The notes under the pieces were generated by a model. The model searched no databases. It had not been told where the DNA came from and saw only the letters and a list, made by a program, of their open reading frames with translations. A stretch of 64,000 nucleotides of DNA from Nitrospirales bacterium (GTDB lineage: Bacteria > Nitrospirota > Nitrospiria > Nitrospirales > UBA8639), in NCBI GenBank assembly GCA_029261355.1, contig JAJDBM010000047.1:62001-126000 (forward strand). The letters are read 5' to 3'. The position numbers and the translations under genes are program-made. Shown here piece by piece: positions 17,725-27,811 of this stretch (the first letter of the stretch is position 1; every line of letters begins with the position of its first letter).

Positions 17725-18669
17725 ATGCCAATTACACATCACTCCCAACATAAAACTGGCACACTCAACCAACCAAAGCGGTCCAGGCTGACAGGACCTC
17801 ACCCACCTCCCCGACTGCACAAATCATTACGAGACAAGCTTCTTTCCTTTTACGACTATCCGCATCCGAAGAAACCTAACACCATCATTCAGGGATACGA
17901 TAAAACTCATGCACGTCGAACAGCGGCTCTTTGCGTTCTGGTGGCTAAACAATTAGGTCATCCCCCAGACCGTGTGAGGAATTACGAAATTGCCTGCCTT
18001 TTACATGATCTGGGGAGAGCTGGACTCGACCAACAATTATTCGGATCAATATGGTCATGGGCAAAGAAGAAACACATTCCAACTCGACCTCGCGAATGGC
18101 GAGCCATTTACCCCAATACACCGTATGGATATGAAACAGAAGACTTTCTTAACCGATATGGAAAAGACCTCACACAACAAGGCATATCAATAGATCCATG
18201 GACGATAGCACAAATTGAAATGCGACTCGGATTTGCACGCCGCTTGCGCAAACAATTACGAACGATTAAGCCTCGTTTAACCATGATGGGAATACAATGG
18301 ATGCCCTGGATGGAGCGGGTCATGTTGTATTATTACTACCCAGAAAAACTATCTCACACCTCTCGATGGGTTCATGAATTAGCAGAAATTCTTGTCGCAT
18401 GTGAACAACTTGAAGCGTACAATAATAAACGTCGGGGTCGTGATTATTATGCACGTTCCCACGAAAGCCTGAAAGAAGCCATTCAATATCTGGAAGGTTT
18501 ACAAACAGAAGGCCTGATCCAACTCAACGTATTCTATGCCATTCGCAAGCTTATAAATAAGAAATCGTTTCAAAACATTTTAACCGAAGCCCGCGGGAAA
18601 AATTTCACCAAGCACGAGTTAGGTTACATCCAGCAACTTCAGAAAGTTCCAATACAATGCCAGTCGTAA
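17725..18669 (+). CDS. HD-domain protein of unknown substrate
   Basis: A 314-residue protein. Residues about 60-110 carry an HD superfamily phosphohydrolase motif: His in 'KTHARRTAALCVLVA' and the HD pair in 'ACLLHDLGRAG'. This domain binds metals and hydrolyses phosphate esters of nucleotides. The N-terminal 45 residues are basic and Pro/His-rich and probably flexible. I see no second known domain; the C-terminal half is helical and highly basic ('RLRKQLRTIKPRL', 'NNKRRGRDYYARSHESLKE'). The gene end overlaps the next gene by 13 bases, so the two are translated together. It could be a c-di-GMP/ppGpp-type hydrolase or a nucleotidase, and I cannot choose between these. Confidence 0.7.
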   Translation: MPITHHSQHKTGTLNQPKRSRLTGPHPPPRLHKSLRDKLLSFYDYPHPKKPNTIIQGYDKTHARRTAALCVLVAKQLGHPPDRVRNYEIACLLHDLGRAGLDQQLFGSIWSWAKKKHIPTRPREWRAIYPNTPYGYETEDFLNRYGKDLTQQGISIDPWTIAQIEMRLGFARRLRKQLRTIKPRLTMMGIQWMPWMERVMLYYYYPEKLSHTSRWVHELAEILVACEQLEAYNNKRRGRDYYARSHESLKEAIQYLEGLQTEGLIQLNVFYAIRKLINKKSFQNILTEARGKNFTKHELGYIQQLQKVPIQCQS

Positions 18670-19079
18670 CCAAATCCATGCAATGCAACATGAAGGGGGG
18701 CACTCAAATAGAAAACATTACCCATCCACTTCATGAAATCGTTAAACACTCTGGACTACAATCCGGAACCCTCACTGCCTTTGTGAAACATACCACTGCG
18801 TCCATTATGATTATTGAAGACGAACCTGGTATACGATCTGATACGACACGAATTTGGGAACAATTAATTCCACCTGATCCTGCTTGGGCTCATAATACAT
18901 TGAATCATGGTGAAGACAATGGACATAGTCACCTTCGTGGACAACTCCAAGGACCTTCCATAACCATTCCGTTTGTGAATCAAGCCCTCACTCTTGGAAC
19001 ATGGCAACAAATTGTCCTGATTGATTTTGATACTCGTGCTCGAACGAGAGAACTTGTGCTCCAACTTATTGGCGAGTAA
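18657..19079 (+). CDS. YjbQ/UPF0047 family protein
   Basis: A 140-residue cytoplasmic protein of the YjbQ family (annotated as secondary thiamine-phosphate synthase in many genomes). Signature segments are 'GTLTAFVKHTTASIMIIEDE' (28-47), 'LNHGEDNGHSHLRGQLQGPS' (78-97) and 'TLGTWQQIVLIDFDTRARTRELVLQ' (near 113-136), with the His and Glu residues of the active-site pocket all present. It complements thiamine-phosphate synthase mutants in other bacteria; the native reaction is uncertain. The ATG at 18657 lies inside the last codons of the HD-domain gene. No thiamine genes are adjacent. Confidence 0.88.
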   Translation: MPVVTKSMQCNMKGGTQIENITHPLHEIVKHSGLQSGTLTAFVKHTTASIMIIEDEPGIRSDTTRIWEQLIPPDPAWAHNTLNHGEDNGHSHLRGQLQGPSITIPFVNQALTLGTWQQIVLIDFDTRARTRELVLQLIGE

Positions 19080-19153
19080 CCATACCCTGAAACAGATCCA
19101 CACACCCACGAATCAAAATTCATGAAACCCTATCGTACATGGATTGTTGAATT

Positions 19154-20329
19154 TTGAGAGAGACTAACGACTTGGGACTTTTCTTAACGAATAGCATAAA
19201 AGCATCGAAGCTTCCCAGAAATGTACTCTTCATATTCCTCCTGCTTGGGATACCCACACAAGCCATTGATGAAACACCCTCATCTGCCGCGAGTATCAGT
19301 CAGCAGCAGCAACATCAACAGTCAAGCGTCATCTTCATAAAAAATCCCCCGCAACCAACCCTCAGTACAGAGGAACTTGCCACGATTGAAGTCTTCGAGA
19401 ATGCACGACCTTCAGTTGTCTACATCACCAATACGGCCCTACGCCGTGATTTTTGGTCATTGAACACCTTTGAAGTACCGCAAGGTTCTGGATCAGGATT
19501 TATTTGGGATAATAAGGGGCACATCGTCACGAATTTCCACGTCATCTATAAGGCCGATTCCATACAAATCATTCTAGATGATAGATCGAGTCATGAAGCA
19601 ACAGTCATTGGGCTTGATCCTGATCATGACTTAGCTGTCTTACAAATCCGCAACCCAAAAAAGAGGTTTCTACCGATTGCCCGAGGAAATTCAACAAATT
19701 TACGAGTCGGCCAACGCGTACTCGCTATAGGCAATCCGTTTGGCTTAGACCATACCTTGACAACAGGAGTGGTGAGCGCTTTGGGACGAACCATCAAGTC
19801 AGTGAATGATCGAACAATTGAGAGTGTCATTCAAACAGACGCCGCGATTAACCCTGGAAACTCTGGAGGCCCACTGCTGAATAGTTCAGGCCAATTAATC
19901 GGAGTGAATACTCAAATCATCAGCCCAAGCGGAGCATTTGCAGGAATAGGATTTGCTGTACCTGTCAATACGATCAATCGTATCGTGCCTCAACTCATTA
20001 AATTTGGGAAAGCCATTCGACCAGGGTTTGGCATAACCTTAATCCCAGACTCTGTGGTTGCACGCTGGGGGATTAAAGGCCTAGTGATTGCCAGAATCGA
20101 ACCTGGAGGGCCTGCAGATAAAGCAGGACTTAGAAGTGCTAAGGAAATTCGAGGAGGTCGAATTCAACTAGGAGATATCATCACAAAGGTTAATGGAAAA
20201 CAAGTCAGAACTCTCGATGACTTAGCAACAATCCTCGACCGTCACAAAGTCGGAGATCGCGTATCAGTACACATCCGCCGTCAAGGAAAAACACAGACTT
20301 CTACCTTGACACTTCAAGCTATACACTAA
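19154..20329 (+). CDS. HtrA/DegP-type serine protease with one PDZ domain
   Basis: A 391-residue exported protease. The catalytic triad, counted from the TTG at 19154, is H129 (TNFHV), D159 (DHDLAVL) and S237 (GNSGGP). A single PDZ domain spans about 295-385, so it is a DegS/HhoA-type layout rather than DegP's two PDZs. The N-terminus has a hydrophobic segment (about 24-33, VLFIFLLLGI) that serves as signal or anchor, then a Gln/Ser-rich linker. The start is TTG at 19154 or TTG at 19172; an in-frame stop at 19148 excludes anything earlier, and no strong SD decides. It degrades or refolds damaged envelope proteins. It converges with clpB, 42 bases apart. Confidence 0.92.
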   Translation: MRETNDLGLFLTNSIKASKLPRNVLFIFLLLGIPTQAIDETPSSAASISQQQQHQQSSVIFIKNPPQPTLSTEELATIEVFENARPSVVYITNTALRRDFWSLNTFEVPQGSGSGFIWDNKGHIVTNFHVIYKADSIQIILDDRSSHEATVIGLDPDHDLAVLQIRNPKKRFLPIARGNSTNLRVGQRVLAIGNPFGLDHTLTTGVVSALGRTIKSVNDRTIESVIQTDAAINPGNSGGPLLNSSGQLIGVNTQIISPSGAFAGIGFAVPVNTINRIVPQLIKFGKAIRPGFGITLIPDSVVARWGIKGLVIARIEPGGPADKAGLRSAKEIRGGRIQLGDIITKVNGKQVRTLDDLATILDRHKVGDRVSVHIRRQGKTQTSTLTLQAIH

Positions 20330-20371
20330 CCTCATTCAACCTAACATTCCAATTTTCATTGCCAGAACAGC

Positions 20372-22972
20372 TTATGACTGCTGTCCAGCCGCTGTAGAAA
20401 ATTTCATCTCATTGTTTACAAAATCCACTTCCACATCGTCCCCATCTTTCACTTCTCCCATAACGATTAATCTAGAAAGTGGAGTCTCAATATCCCGTTG
20501 AATTAATCGCTTAAGCGGACGAGCCCCATACACTGGATCATAGCCTCGTCTGGCTAATTGATCGATAGCGGATTTCGTCACAGCTAACGTCATTCGACGT
20601 TCAAGTAAACGCTGTCGAAGTCTATCCAATTGAATATGAACAATACGGCCCAACTGGGCCGTATCGAGAGAATGAAAAACCACAGTCTCATCGACTCGAT
20701 TAAGAAATTCTGGACGGAAGTGCTGCTTCGCTTCACCCATTACTAGCATGTGGAGTTGTTCATATGACATCCCTTGTTCTTGAGCATTAAGAATTTCCTC
20801 ACTCCCTAAATTGGATGTCATAATCAAAACCGTATTCTTAAAGTCAACGGTTCTCCCTTGAGAATCGGTTAATCGCCCATCGTCTAACACCTGAAGCAAG
20901 ACATTAAATACATCGTGGTGGGCTTTCTCAATTTCGTCGAACAAAATGACTGAAAATGGTTTTCGCCGAACAGCTTCAGTCAGTTGTCCTCCTTCCTCAT
21001 ACCCCACATATCCAGGAGGAGCACCAATAAGACGAGCGGTTGTATGCTTTTCCATATACTCTGACATATCAATGCGAATCATATTGGCTTCATCGTCAAA
21101 TAAGGTGCTCGCTAAAGCCCGGGCAAGTTCTGTTTTTCCCACTCCAGTGGGACCAAGAAATAAGAAAGACCCGATTGGTCGATTGGGATCTTTGATACCT
21201 GACCTCGCACGCAACACGGCATCCGCAACTGCCTGCACTCCTTCGTCTTGACCGATCACTTGCTCATGAAGCAAATCACCAAGACGAAGTAATTTTTCGA
21301 CTTCTCCCTGGATAAGCCGATTGACCGGAATTCCTGTCCACCGACTCACGACTTCGGCAATGTCCTCTTCATCAACTTCTTCATTTAATAAACGTTTTTC
21401 TCCCTGCTTTTCTCCAAGTTCCTCACTCTCTGCATGGAGTTCTTGCTCTATGCGAGGTAACATGCCATAACGTAACTCGGCGACCCGATTGAGATCATAA
21501 TTCCGCTCAGCCAATTCAATCTCTCGCTTCACATCCTCCATTTGCTGTCGAAGATCCTGAAGTCTACCAACAGACGCCTTTTCCGAGTCCCATTGAATTT
21601 TCAGAACTTTAAGCGCCTCTTGCTTTTCCGTGAGTTCCTGATTGAGATTCTCCAATCGAACCTGACTTCCTGCATCGTTTTCCTTTTTCAATGCTTCACG
21701 TTCAATTTCAAGTTGCATCACCTTACGAGAAAGCTCATCCATCTCAGCAGGCATACTATCAATTTCTGTCCGTAAGTGAGCCGCAGCCTCATCAACTAAA
21801 TCGATGGCTTTATCAGGAAGAAATCGATCCCCAATATAGCGATGTGAAAGTTTTGCCGCTGCAACGAGTGCCGCATCTTTAATGCGGACTCCATGATGAA
21901 CCTCATACCGTTCATTCAGTCCCCGTAAGATTGAAATGGTATCTTCGACGGAGGGTTGATCGACTAACACTGTTTGAAATCGACGTTCTAATGCGGCATC
22001 TTTCTCAATATGCTTTCGATATTCGTCCAAAGTCGTGGCTCCTATTAAATGAAGCTCTCCTCTAGCCAGCATGGGTTTCAAAAGGTTTGCCGCATCCATG
22101 GAACCTTCAGCAGCTCCTGCCCCGACTACCGTATGCAACTCATCAATAAATAGTAGAATTTGCCCTTGTGAAGATTGAATTTCTTTCAGAACCGCCTTGA
22201 GCCGTTCTTCGAATTCTCCTCGGAATTTTGCACCAGCAACCAAGGCCCCCATATCTAGCACAACCACACGTTTTTTCTTCAGTCCTTCAGGAATATCTCC
22301 CTTCACAATACGTTGAGCCAATCCCTCGACAATAGCGGTTTTTCCAACCCCTGGTTCTCCAATAAGAACAGGATTATTTTTTGTTCTTCTCGAGAGAATT
22401 TGCACCACGCGTCGAATCTCTTCATCTCGACCAATAACTGGATCCAGTTTTCCCTGCTCTGCGAGTTTGGTCAAATCTCGTCCATATTTTTCAAGAGACT
22501 GATACGTTCCTTCAGGGTCCTGACTCGTCACACGTTGATTGCCACGTACTTGCTGAAGACCCGACAGTAATTTATCCCGCTTGAGACCTAATGATCGAAA
22601 GACACCGCCTTCTTCCACCATCGCAAGTAGTACATGCTCCACACTCAAATACTCATCCTGAAGACCTTTCATTTCCTCCTCGGCACGTGACAATACCGTG
22701 CTTATTCGTGGAGTTAAATGAATGTGTCCTGGTCCACCAGTACTTCCTTGAACTTGTGGAATTTTATTCAATATGTGTTCTGCAGCTTGCTGAACGGCCA
22801 CTGGCGAGACTCCGGTTTGTTCAAGAATCGGCTTTGTTAACCCACCATCTTGTTCGAGTAACGCCACAATGAGGTGCTCGACGTCTACACCTTGGTGATT
22901 TCGTCGCATCGCGATACCTGAGGCTGTTTGGAGAGATTCCTGCAGCTTTACCGTCATATTATTCATATCCAT
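20372..22972 (-). CDS. clpB: ATP-dependent chaperone ClpB
   Basis: An 866-residue Hsp100 disaggregase that works with DnaK to dissolve protein aggregates in the cytoplasm. It has an N-terminal Clp_N double repeat (about 1-145), then AAA-1 with Walker A GEPGVGKT near residue 205. A coiled-coil middle domain (about 405-530, which marks ClpB rather than ClpA) precedes AAA-2, whose Walker A GPTGVGKT is near 605 and sensor motif '[10 protein letters not shown]' follows. Length is normal. The ATG has GAGGAGA eight bases upstream. It is monocistronic. I looked for a heat-shock (CIRCE or sigma32) element in the 321 bases upstream and found none by eye. Confidence 0.98.
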   Translation of the reverse strand: MDMNNMTVKLQESLQTASGIAMRRNHQGVDVEHLIVALLEQDGGLTKPILEQTGVSPVAVQQAAEHILNKIPQVQGSTGGPGHIHLTPRISTVLSRAEEEMKGLQDEYLSVEHVLLAMVEEGGVFRSLGLKRDKLLSGLQQVRGNQRVTSQDPEGTYQSLEKYGRDLTKLAEQGKLDPVIGRDEEIRRVVQILSRRTKNNPVLIGEPGVGKTAIVEGLAQRIVKGDIPEGLKKKRVVVLDMGALVAGAKFRGEFEERLKAVLKEIQSSQGQILLFIDELHTVVGAGAAEGSMDAANLLKPMLARGELHLIGATTLDEYRKHIEKDAALERRFQTVLVDQPSVEDTISILRGLNERYEVHHGVRIKDAALVAAAKLSHRYIGDRFLPDKAIDLVDEAAAHLRTEIDSMPAEMDELSRKVMQLEIEREALKKENDAGSQVRLENLNQELTEKQEALKVLKIQWDSEKASVGRLQDLRQQMEDVKREIELAERNYDLNRVAELRYGMLPRIEQELHAESEELGEKQGEKRLLNEEVDEEDIAEVVSRWTGIPVNRLIQGEVEKLLRLGDLLHEQVIGQDEGVQAVADAVLRARSGIKDPNRPIGSFLFLGPTGVGKTELARALASTLFDDEANMIRIDMSEYMEKHTTARLIGAPPGYVGYEEGGQLTEAVRRKPFSVILFDEIEKAHHDVFNVLLQVLDDGRLTDSQGRTVDFKNTVLIMTSNLGSEEILNAQEQGMSYEQLHMLVMGEAKQHFRPEFLNRVDETVVFHSLDTAQLGRIVHIQLDRLRQRLLERRMTLAVTKSAIDQLARRGYDPVYGARPLKRLIQRDIETPLSRLIVMGEVKDGDDVEVDFVNNEMKFSTAAGQQS

Positions 22973-23293
22973 TATTCGTCTCCTCTATCTATAGTCTTTC
23001 ACAAGAAAACCATTTTCATCCAACAATCCTTAAGATAACCACCATTTGTGAAACATCAAGTCTTCACTTCGCCCACATTGGATAAAACAAACATAATCAT
23101 GTAGACAAAAACGAACTTAGGACAACACCATCTGCCTAGAAATGCCCTGAGATTGAAACCCATTCAATGAGGATACAGGGAAATTCTTGCCGGATTCAAA
23201 ACGAGTTGGAGAATGTGCGTTTTATCGCAACAATTCAATAGGAATACCAACAGGAAAGACTACGGGATAGGATTAGAATAGAAAAAGAATATC
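22973..23293. other. 321-base intergenic region upstream of clpB
   Basis: Between clpB start and the stop of the GlnE-type gene, both minus strand. It must carry the clpB promoter. No CIRCE inverted repeat, sigma32-like pair, terminator or gene is visible to me. Confidence 0.45.
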
Positions 23294-24934
23294 TTACTGC
23301 CGCTCTAAAATACTTTGACGATAAATACGATGGACTTCTGTTGTATGAAGACCATAGTCATCTAAAAATACTTGTGCAGTTTCTGATGAATTACGGCCTT
23401 TGTCATACCCCATACGCACTGCACATTTGGCAATCTCTTTCAGATCGCGAGGAAGCACATGAGTTTGAAGGTCATTCACCATTTGGAGTTTATGCTCAAG
23501 ATCGCGAAGGAATTGATAAGAAATGGCCAACTGCTTCACCGAATGTCGAGACAGCAGATTTAGCTCACCGAGCCCATTAAGCGCTTTTAAGGTATTACGT
23601 TCCATCACCTTAGGAAACTGATGCACATGGTTGAGCTGAAAGGCTTGAACCAGAAATTCAACTTCACGAATTCCTCCCACTCCCAACTTAACATGTCGTG
23701 TTTCTTCACCACGTTGAAGAAGGTTTTTCTGTATTTTAGCTTTCAGAGATTGGACCGTCTCAATGACAAGTTCGGGGGGCGCATCTTTTTTTCCCCAAAT
23801 AAATGTTCGTATTTGACGTAAAAAATTCCGGCCAACCTGTTTATGACCTGCAATTGGATAGGATTTAATAAACGCCATGCGCTCCCAATCTCGTCCGCGT
23901 GTTCGATAGTACCGAACAGAGTCATCGAGCGACTTCGCTAATGAGCCCACATCACCTTCAGGGCGTAATCGCAGATCTACACGAAAGACCGTCCCCTCGT
24001 CCGTGGCATCATTCAGCACATGCGTCAATTCCCGAGCAAGCTTTTCAAAATATTCCTCATTCGATATACATATTTCTCGAGACGTTCCATGAGTCTGCCC
24101 ATCAGAACTTTCGTAAACATAGACCAAGTCGACATCAGAACTATAATTCAGCTCACCACCACCTAATTTCCCCATGCCAAGTACGACGAATCCAGTCTCC
24201 ACCATGTCTCCATGGCTATTTTGATGAGTCGGAATCCCATGCTGCACACTCAATTCTTGATTGACAATTTCATAGGCCGCTTGAATAAGCACCACCGCAA
24301 GGTCAGAAAGGGAGGAAACAGTCTCCAATACATCAGCCACATGCAATAAATCTCGAATCCCAATATGCAACATTTCTTTCCGTTTAAACCGGCGAAGGGC
24401 ATCATATTTCAACTCATAGCTTCGAAATGTGCCTAATGCCTCACGTAGACTCCGATCCCGTTGCTTGCGGGTGGGACAGCGAAGTTCAACTCTTTCTTCA
24501 GCCAACCAATAAAGTAACATGGGATCTCGAATAAGGGTTTCAGCCATTGCAGGGCTATTGCCAAATATCGTACATAAGAGATGCAACATCCTCGGTGCTT
24601 GCGCCAAAAACTGAAACAACGTACGACGTTGGATTCCTGATGCGACATACTGCTCCCAAGCATTCAAGGCATGATCTGGGTCAGCTGTTTCACAGACGGC
24701 CTCCAATAATTCCTGAAGAATGACCGCCAAGGCACGTCTTTCCTCAGGATCTCCAGCCATTGATTGTAAATTGGAATCAGCTTGGGTTGGATGTTCTATG
24801 CCATATGGAGTTAAAAAGCGAGCCACGTCTTCAGAAGATAAATTCGAAGAGAGCAAAAGAGGGGTAGGATCAATACCAGATCGTTTATTCAAAAGAGATG
24901 TGCGCGTCTCGGGTTGTTTAGATCTTTTCTTCAT
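23294..24934 (-). CDS. GlnE-type adenylyltransferase protein, single nucleotidyltransferase half
   Basis: A 546-residue protein of the glutamine synthetase adenylyltransferase/adenylyl-removing family. The nucleotidyltransferase signature GMGKLGGGELNYSSDVDLVY gives D267 and D269 intact. A helical domain with the family motif 'RLRPEGDVG' and 'GVGGIREVEFLVQ' follows. Bacterial GlnE is usually about 950 residues with two such halves (removase and transferase); here there is one half, and a second, divergent gene carries another. This protein is most like the N-terminal (removase) half in its motif spelling, but I cannot prove that. It would modify GlnA or another synthetase in response to PII. 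Confidence 0.85.
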   Translation of the reverse strand: MKKRSKQPETRTSLLNKRSGIDPTPLLLSSNLSSEDVARFLTPYGIEHPTQADSNLQSMAGDPEERRALAVILQELLEAVCETADPDHALNAWEQYVASGIQRRTLFQFLAQAPRMLHLLCTIFGNSPAMAETLIRDPMLLYWLAEERVELRCPTRKQRDRSLREALGTFRSYELKYDALRRFKRKEMLHIGIRDLLHVADVLETVSSLSDLAVVLIQAAYEIVNQELSVQHGIPTHQNSHGDMVETGFVVLGMGKLGGGELNYSSDVDLVYVYESSDGQTHGTSREICISNEEYFEKLARELTHVLNDATDEGTVFRVDLRLRPEGDVGSLAKSLDDSVRYYRTRGRDWERMAFIKSYPIAGHKQVGRNFLRQIRTFIWGKKDAPPELVIETVQSLKAKIQKNLLQRGEETRHVKLGVGGIREVEFLVQAFQLNHVHQFPKVMERNTLKALNGLGELNLLSRHSVKQLAISYQFLRDLEHKLQMVNDLQTHVLPRDLKEIAKCAVRMGYDKGRNSSETAQVFLDDYGLHTTEVHRIYRQSILERQ

Positions 24935-25006
24935 TGAGGTCCGTATTATAGACGATCAGCATGTAGACCTTACAATGCGTCTTTTTTTCAGTATACTCAA
25001 GATATC
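24935..25006. promoter_or_regulatory. back-to-back promoters of the two GlnE-type genes
   Basis: The two genes are divergent, 72 bases apart. On plus, CTTACA (24969-24974), a 17-base spacer and TATACT (24992-24997) would start RNA near 25004, only a few bases before the ATG at 25007. On minus, TATAAT (24950-24945) lies ten bases from the ATG at 24934. Neither gene has a Shine-Dalgarno, so both messages may be leaderless. The -35 elements are only partial matches. Confidence 0.35.
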
Positions 25007-27289
25007 ATGAACCAACAGACTCAAATAGAACGACTCCAGAAAGCCTGCCCTGACCTCTCACACCTGATGGTTCAGGATTTCGTGGAGAGGATGGATCATG
25101 ACTACTTTGAACAATTTACGCTGAAAGTTGCAGCTGAACACCTCACATCGGTTAGCTCGCTTACTCAAGAAACGCCTTGCGTTATATCAATTAAAAAACA
25201 GCCAAAAAGTTTTTTTCAACTCACAATAATAGCCTATGACTATTTCTCAGAATTCGCGACACTCTGCGGCCTTCTTTCATCATTTGGCTTAGATATTCGA
25301 CAGGCCACTATCTATACCTATAGAGATCGCAGAAGCACTGACAGGAGTCAACCTTCGCACATTCGTCAGCCAGCATCAGTCCATCCGCACCCAATTCGTT
25401 CCCCGAAACAACCTCTTGGGCTCTTTCGGAAAAAGGTAGTCGACGTCTTCAACGTCCAGCTCTTGCCAGGATGCATATTTGGCACAATTCAACAGACGCG
25501 TTTCAAGAATTCTGTCAGGGACATGATTAAGCTGCTGGAGAATCGTCACTTCCGTCAAGTTCGAAGCCATGTCAATCGAGCACTCATTGAAACACTTGGT
25601 CGAATTGACTCTCAAGTCCCAAACGTCATTCACCCTGTCGAGATTCAGTTCAACAATGATCGATCCTATGATGCAACGGTCATGAATATTCGCTCGACTG
25701 ATATACCAGCATTTCTGTATACCTTTGCCAATGCGCTCACCATGCGCGGGGTCTATATTTCCAAAGCTAATATACAGGTACAAGGCCATACGGCTCATAA
25801 CGAATTTTTCGTTCAAGGACGATCCGGAGGAAAGATTGTCAAATCAGATGAACAACAAGAGCTTATTTCGACCGCGGCATTGCTCAAAGAATTTTCGCAT
25901 TATTTGACATGGGCCCCTGACCCAGGAAAAGCCCTTGAATATTTCGATCAACTCCTTGATGAGCTCTACGGGAGCAGTAAACGGTCATTAGGCTTATCCT
26001 TGCTTCAGGAAAAACCCATACTTGGACAGCTAGCCAAACTGTTTGGAAGCAGCGACTTTCTCTGGGAAGACCTTCTTCGCCGACAACATGCAAACTTATT
26101 GCCGGCCATGACGGAGTTTAAGGAAGGATCGATGATTCGAACAAAATCGAATCTCACTCGGTCGTTGATGTCACGAATGAAGAAATATCGTACGACGGAA
26201 GAACGTCAATCATGTCTGAATACCTTTAAAGATCAAGAGTTATTTCGAATAGACATGAAACACCTCATCGATACCGCCACGTTAGAGGAATTTTCAACAG
26301 CGCTATCTACTCTTGCAGAAGTGGTCTTGGAGCAAGCTCTGATCGAATCCCAACAGGTGATCGCAAAACAATATCGCAAAGGAGCAATAGACCTTCAAGA
26401 ACAATACGCCTTTTCCATTTTTGGATTAGGCAAACTCGGTGGCGCTGAGCTTGGATATGCCTCAGATATTGAAGTTCTATTTGTGTATGAAACCAAGCAA
26501 CCGGCTCGTCGACAGGGTCGGCGCATCTCAAGTGAGTACTTTGAACTACTCGTCCAAGAAATCCTTCGATGGATTGACGCCAAAAAAGAAGGTATTTTCC
26601 ATATCGATACCAGATTACGACCGTATGGAGAGAAAGGTCTCCTCGCGAACTCCTTTAATGAAATTTGTGAATACTATAACCAAAATGGTTCAGCCGCCCC
26701 GTTTGAACGTCAAGCCTTAATCAAGCTTCGGCATGTTGCGGGAGACCGAGAATTGGGAAAAAAGGTTGAACAGTATCGAAACACGTATGTGTATAGTGAA
26801 GAACCCTGGCCATTAGATGTCGCGTTACATTTGCGGGATCGACAAATAAAAGAACTCGTTCCCGACCGTTCCATCCATGTCAAATATAGTCAGGGGGGTA
26901 TTATTGACATTGAATACCTTATCCAATACTTCCAGCTTTTTCATGGGCCACATCTCCCCCCCCTTCGGAGTACGAATACACTTCAGGCATTAGACGTTCT
27001 TAAAGCGAACCAATTGATTCAATCGAAAGATTCAAAAACCCTGCACGAAGATTATTTATTTTTCCGTAAGCTTATTGATGCCTTACGAATTGTCCGCGGC
27101 AATGCCCTAGACCTCATCTTGCCAGAGCCTCAATCTGATAGCATGATCTTTCTCGCTCGACGTCTTGGGTTTGTAAAAAACAATTGGGACATCGGTGCGA
27201 GCGAACTGGAAAAAGAAATTAACCGACGTATGAAGCGAACTCGTAAAGTTTTTGATTTACAACTGAGTCGATTCAAAACGACTCACTAA
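25007..27289 (+). CDS. GlnE-type adenylyltransferase with ACT-like modules
   Basis: A 760-residue protein with an unusual layout. Two ACT-like modules come first, near residues 68-107 ('QLTIIAYDYFSEFATLCG') and 208-275 ('IRSTDIPAFLYTFANALTMRGVYISKA' region). The GlnE nucleotidyltransferase follows, with signature GLGKLGGAELGYASDIEVLF near 472-492, then 'RLRPYGEKG' and the 'GGIIDIEYLIQYFQL' helical motif. The usual SDxD reads SDIE: D487 is kept but the second metal ligand is E489. ACT modules bind amino acids or report on PII-type signals, as in GlnD. Its size and layout differ from standard GlnE, and it faces the other GlnE-type gene, so the pair may divide the two GlnE reactions. Confidence 0.8.
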   Translation: MNQQTQIERLQKACPDLSHLMVQDFVERMDHDYFEQFTLKVAAEHLTSVSSLTQETPCVISIKKQPKSFFQLTIIAYDYFSEFATLCGLLSSFGLDIRQATIYTYRDRRSTDRSQPSHIRQPASVHPHPIRSPKQPLGLFRKKVVDVFNVQLLPGCIFGTIQQTRFKNSVRDMIKLLENRHFRQVRSHVNRALIETLGRIDSQVPNVIHPVEIQFNNDRSYDATVMNIRSTDIPAFLYTFANALTMRGVYISKANIQVQGHTAHNEFFVQGRSGGKIVKSDEQQELISTAALLKEFSHYLTWAPDPGKALEYFDQLLDELYGSSKRSLGLSLLQEKPILGQLAKLFGSSDFLWEDLLRRQHANLLPAMTEFKEGSMIRTKSNLTRSLMSRMKKYRTTEERQSCLNTFKDQELFRIDMKHLIDTATLEEFSTALSTLAEVVLEQALIESQQVIAKQYRKGAIDLQEQYAFSIFGLGKLGGAELGYASDIEVLFVYETKQPARRQGRRISSEYFELLVQEILRWIDAKKEGIFHIDTRLRPYGEKGLLANSFNEICEYYNQNGSAAPFERQALIKLRHVAGDRELGKKVEQYRNTYVYSEEPWPLDVALHLRDRQIKELVPDRSIHVKYSQGGIIDIEYLIQYFQLFHGPHLPPLRSTNTLQALDVLKANQLIQSKDSKTLHEDYLFFRKLIDALRIVRGNALDLILPEPQSDSMIFLARRLGFVKNNWDIGASELEKEINRRMKRTRKVFDLQLSRFKTTH

Positions 27290-27811
27290 CGCGCACACAT
27301 GACAGACCCTGCCCACACAATGGCAGAATACCGACATCGACCCGATATGAGAGGAAGTGACCTACCGAGAGACACCTCCTCCTGATGAGGGATGAGATAA
27401 GGATTCTGTCAAATTTGGCAGCACACAGTCAGACTTCACAACTCTTCACTCACAACTTGCTCCAGGAAAAGACCATTTTATCCGATGATAGCTAGAAATC
27501 GCCAACTCGCTAAGGGTAATTCAAGATTTCTCTATGGACCAATTCCCTGACAATTTGGCATGCAGACATAAAAACATTCATAGTTACAGTAGTTTACATA
27601 TCATTGGCATCTACTAAACTGAAACAAATTACGAGATAAAGATTCGATACAAAAAACTATCAACCTCATTTTATTTCAGTACTTTCAACATTGGTATGTA
27701 CTTCTCTCTATTCATGGCTTGGTTTTTGCTGCATTCATGGTCAACAGGTTCATGCTTCTTTTGTCATCATCACAGAAGAAAGCATTTTTCAACAAACTAG
27801 GAACACATTCC
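27290..27811. other. 522-base intergenic region upstream of the sigma factor gene
   Basis: No gene supported. A weak promoter-like pair is TTGGCA (27555-27560) with CATAGT (27579-27584) and an 18-base spacer. An in-frame TTG at 27719 and ATGs at 27737 and 27752 could extend the sigma gene, but the SD favours 27812. Nothing else is clear. Confidence 0.45.

Noticed and set aside
18864-19109. frame opposite YjbQ
   Set aside because: Antisense shadow of a conserved protein.
20946-21251. 101-residue frame opposite clpB
   Set aside because: Within the strongly conserved AAA-2 domain on the other strand.
22973-23293. CIRCE or sigma32 heat-shock element upstream of clpB
   Set aside because: No matching inverted repeat or CTTGAA-type pair could be found by eye.
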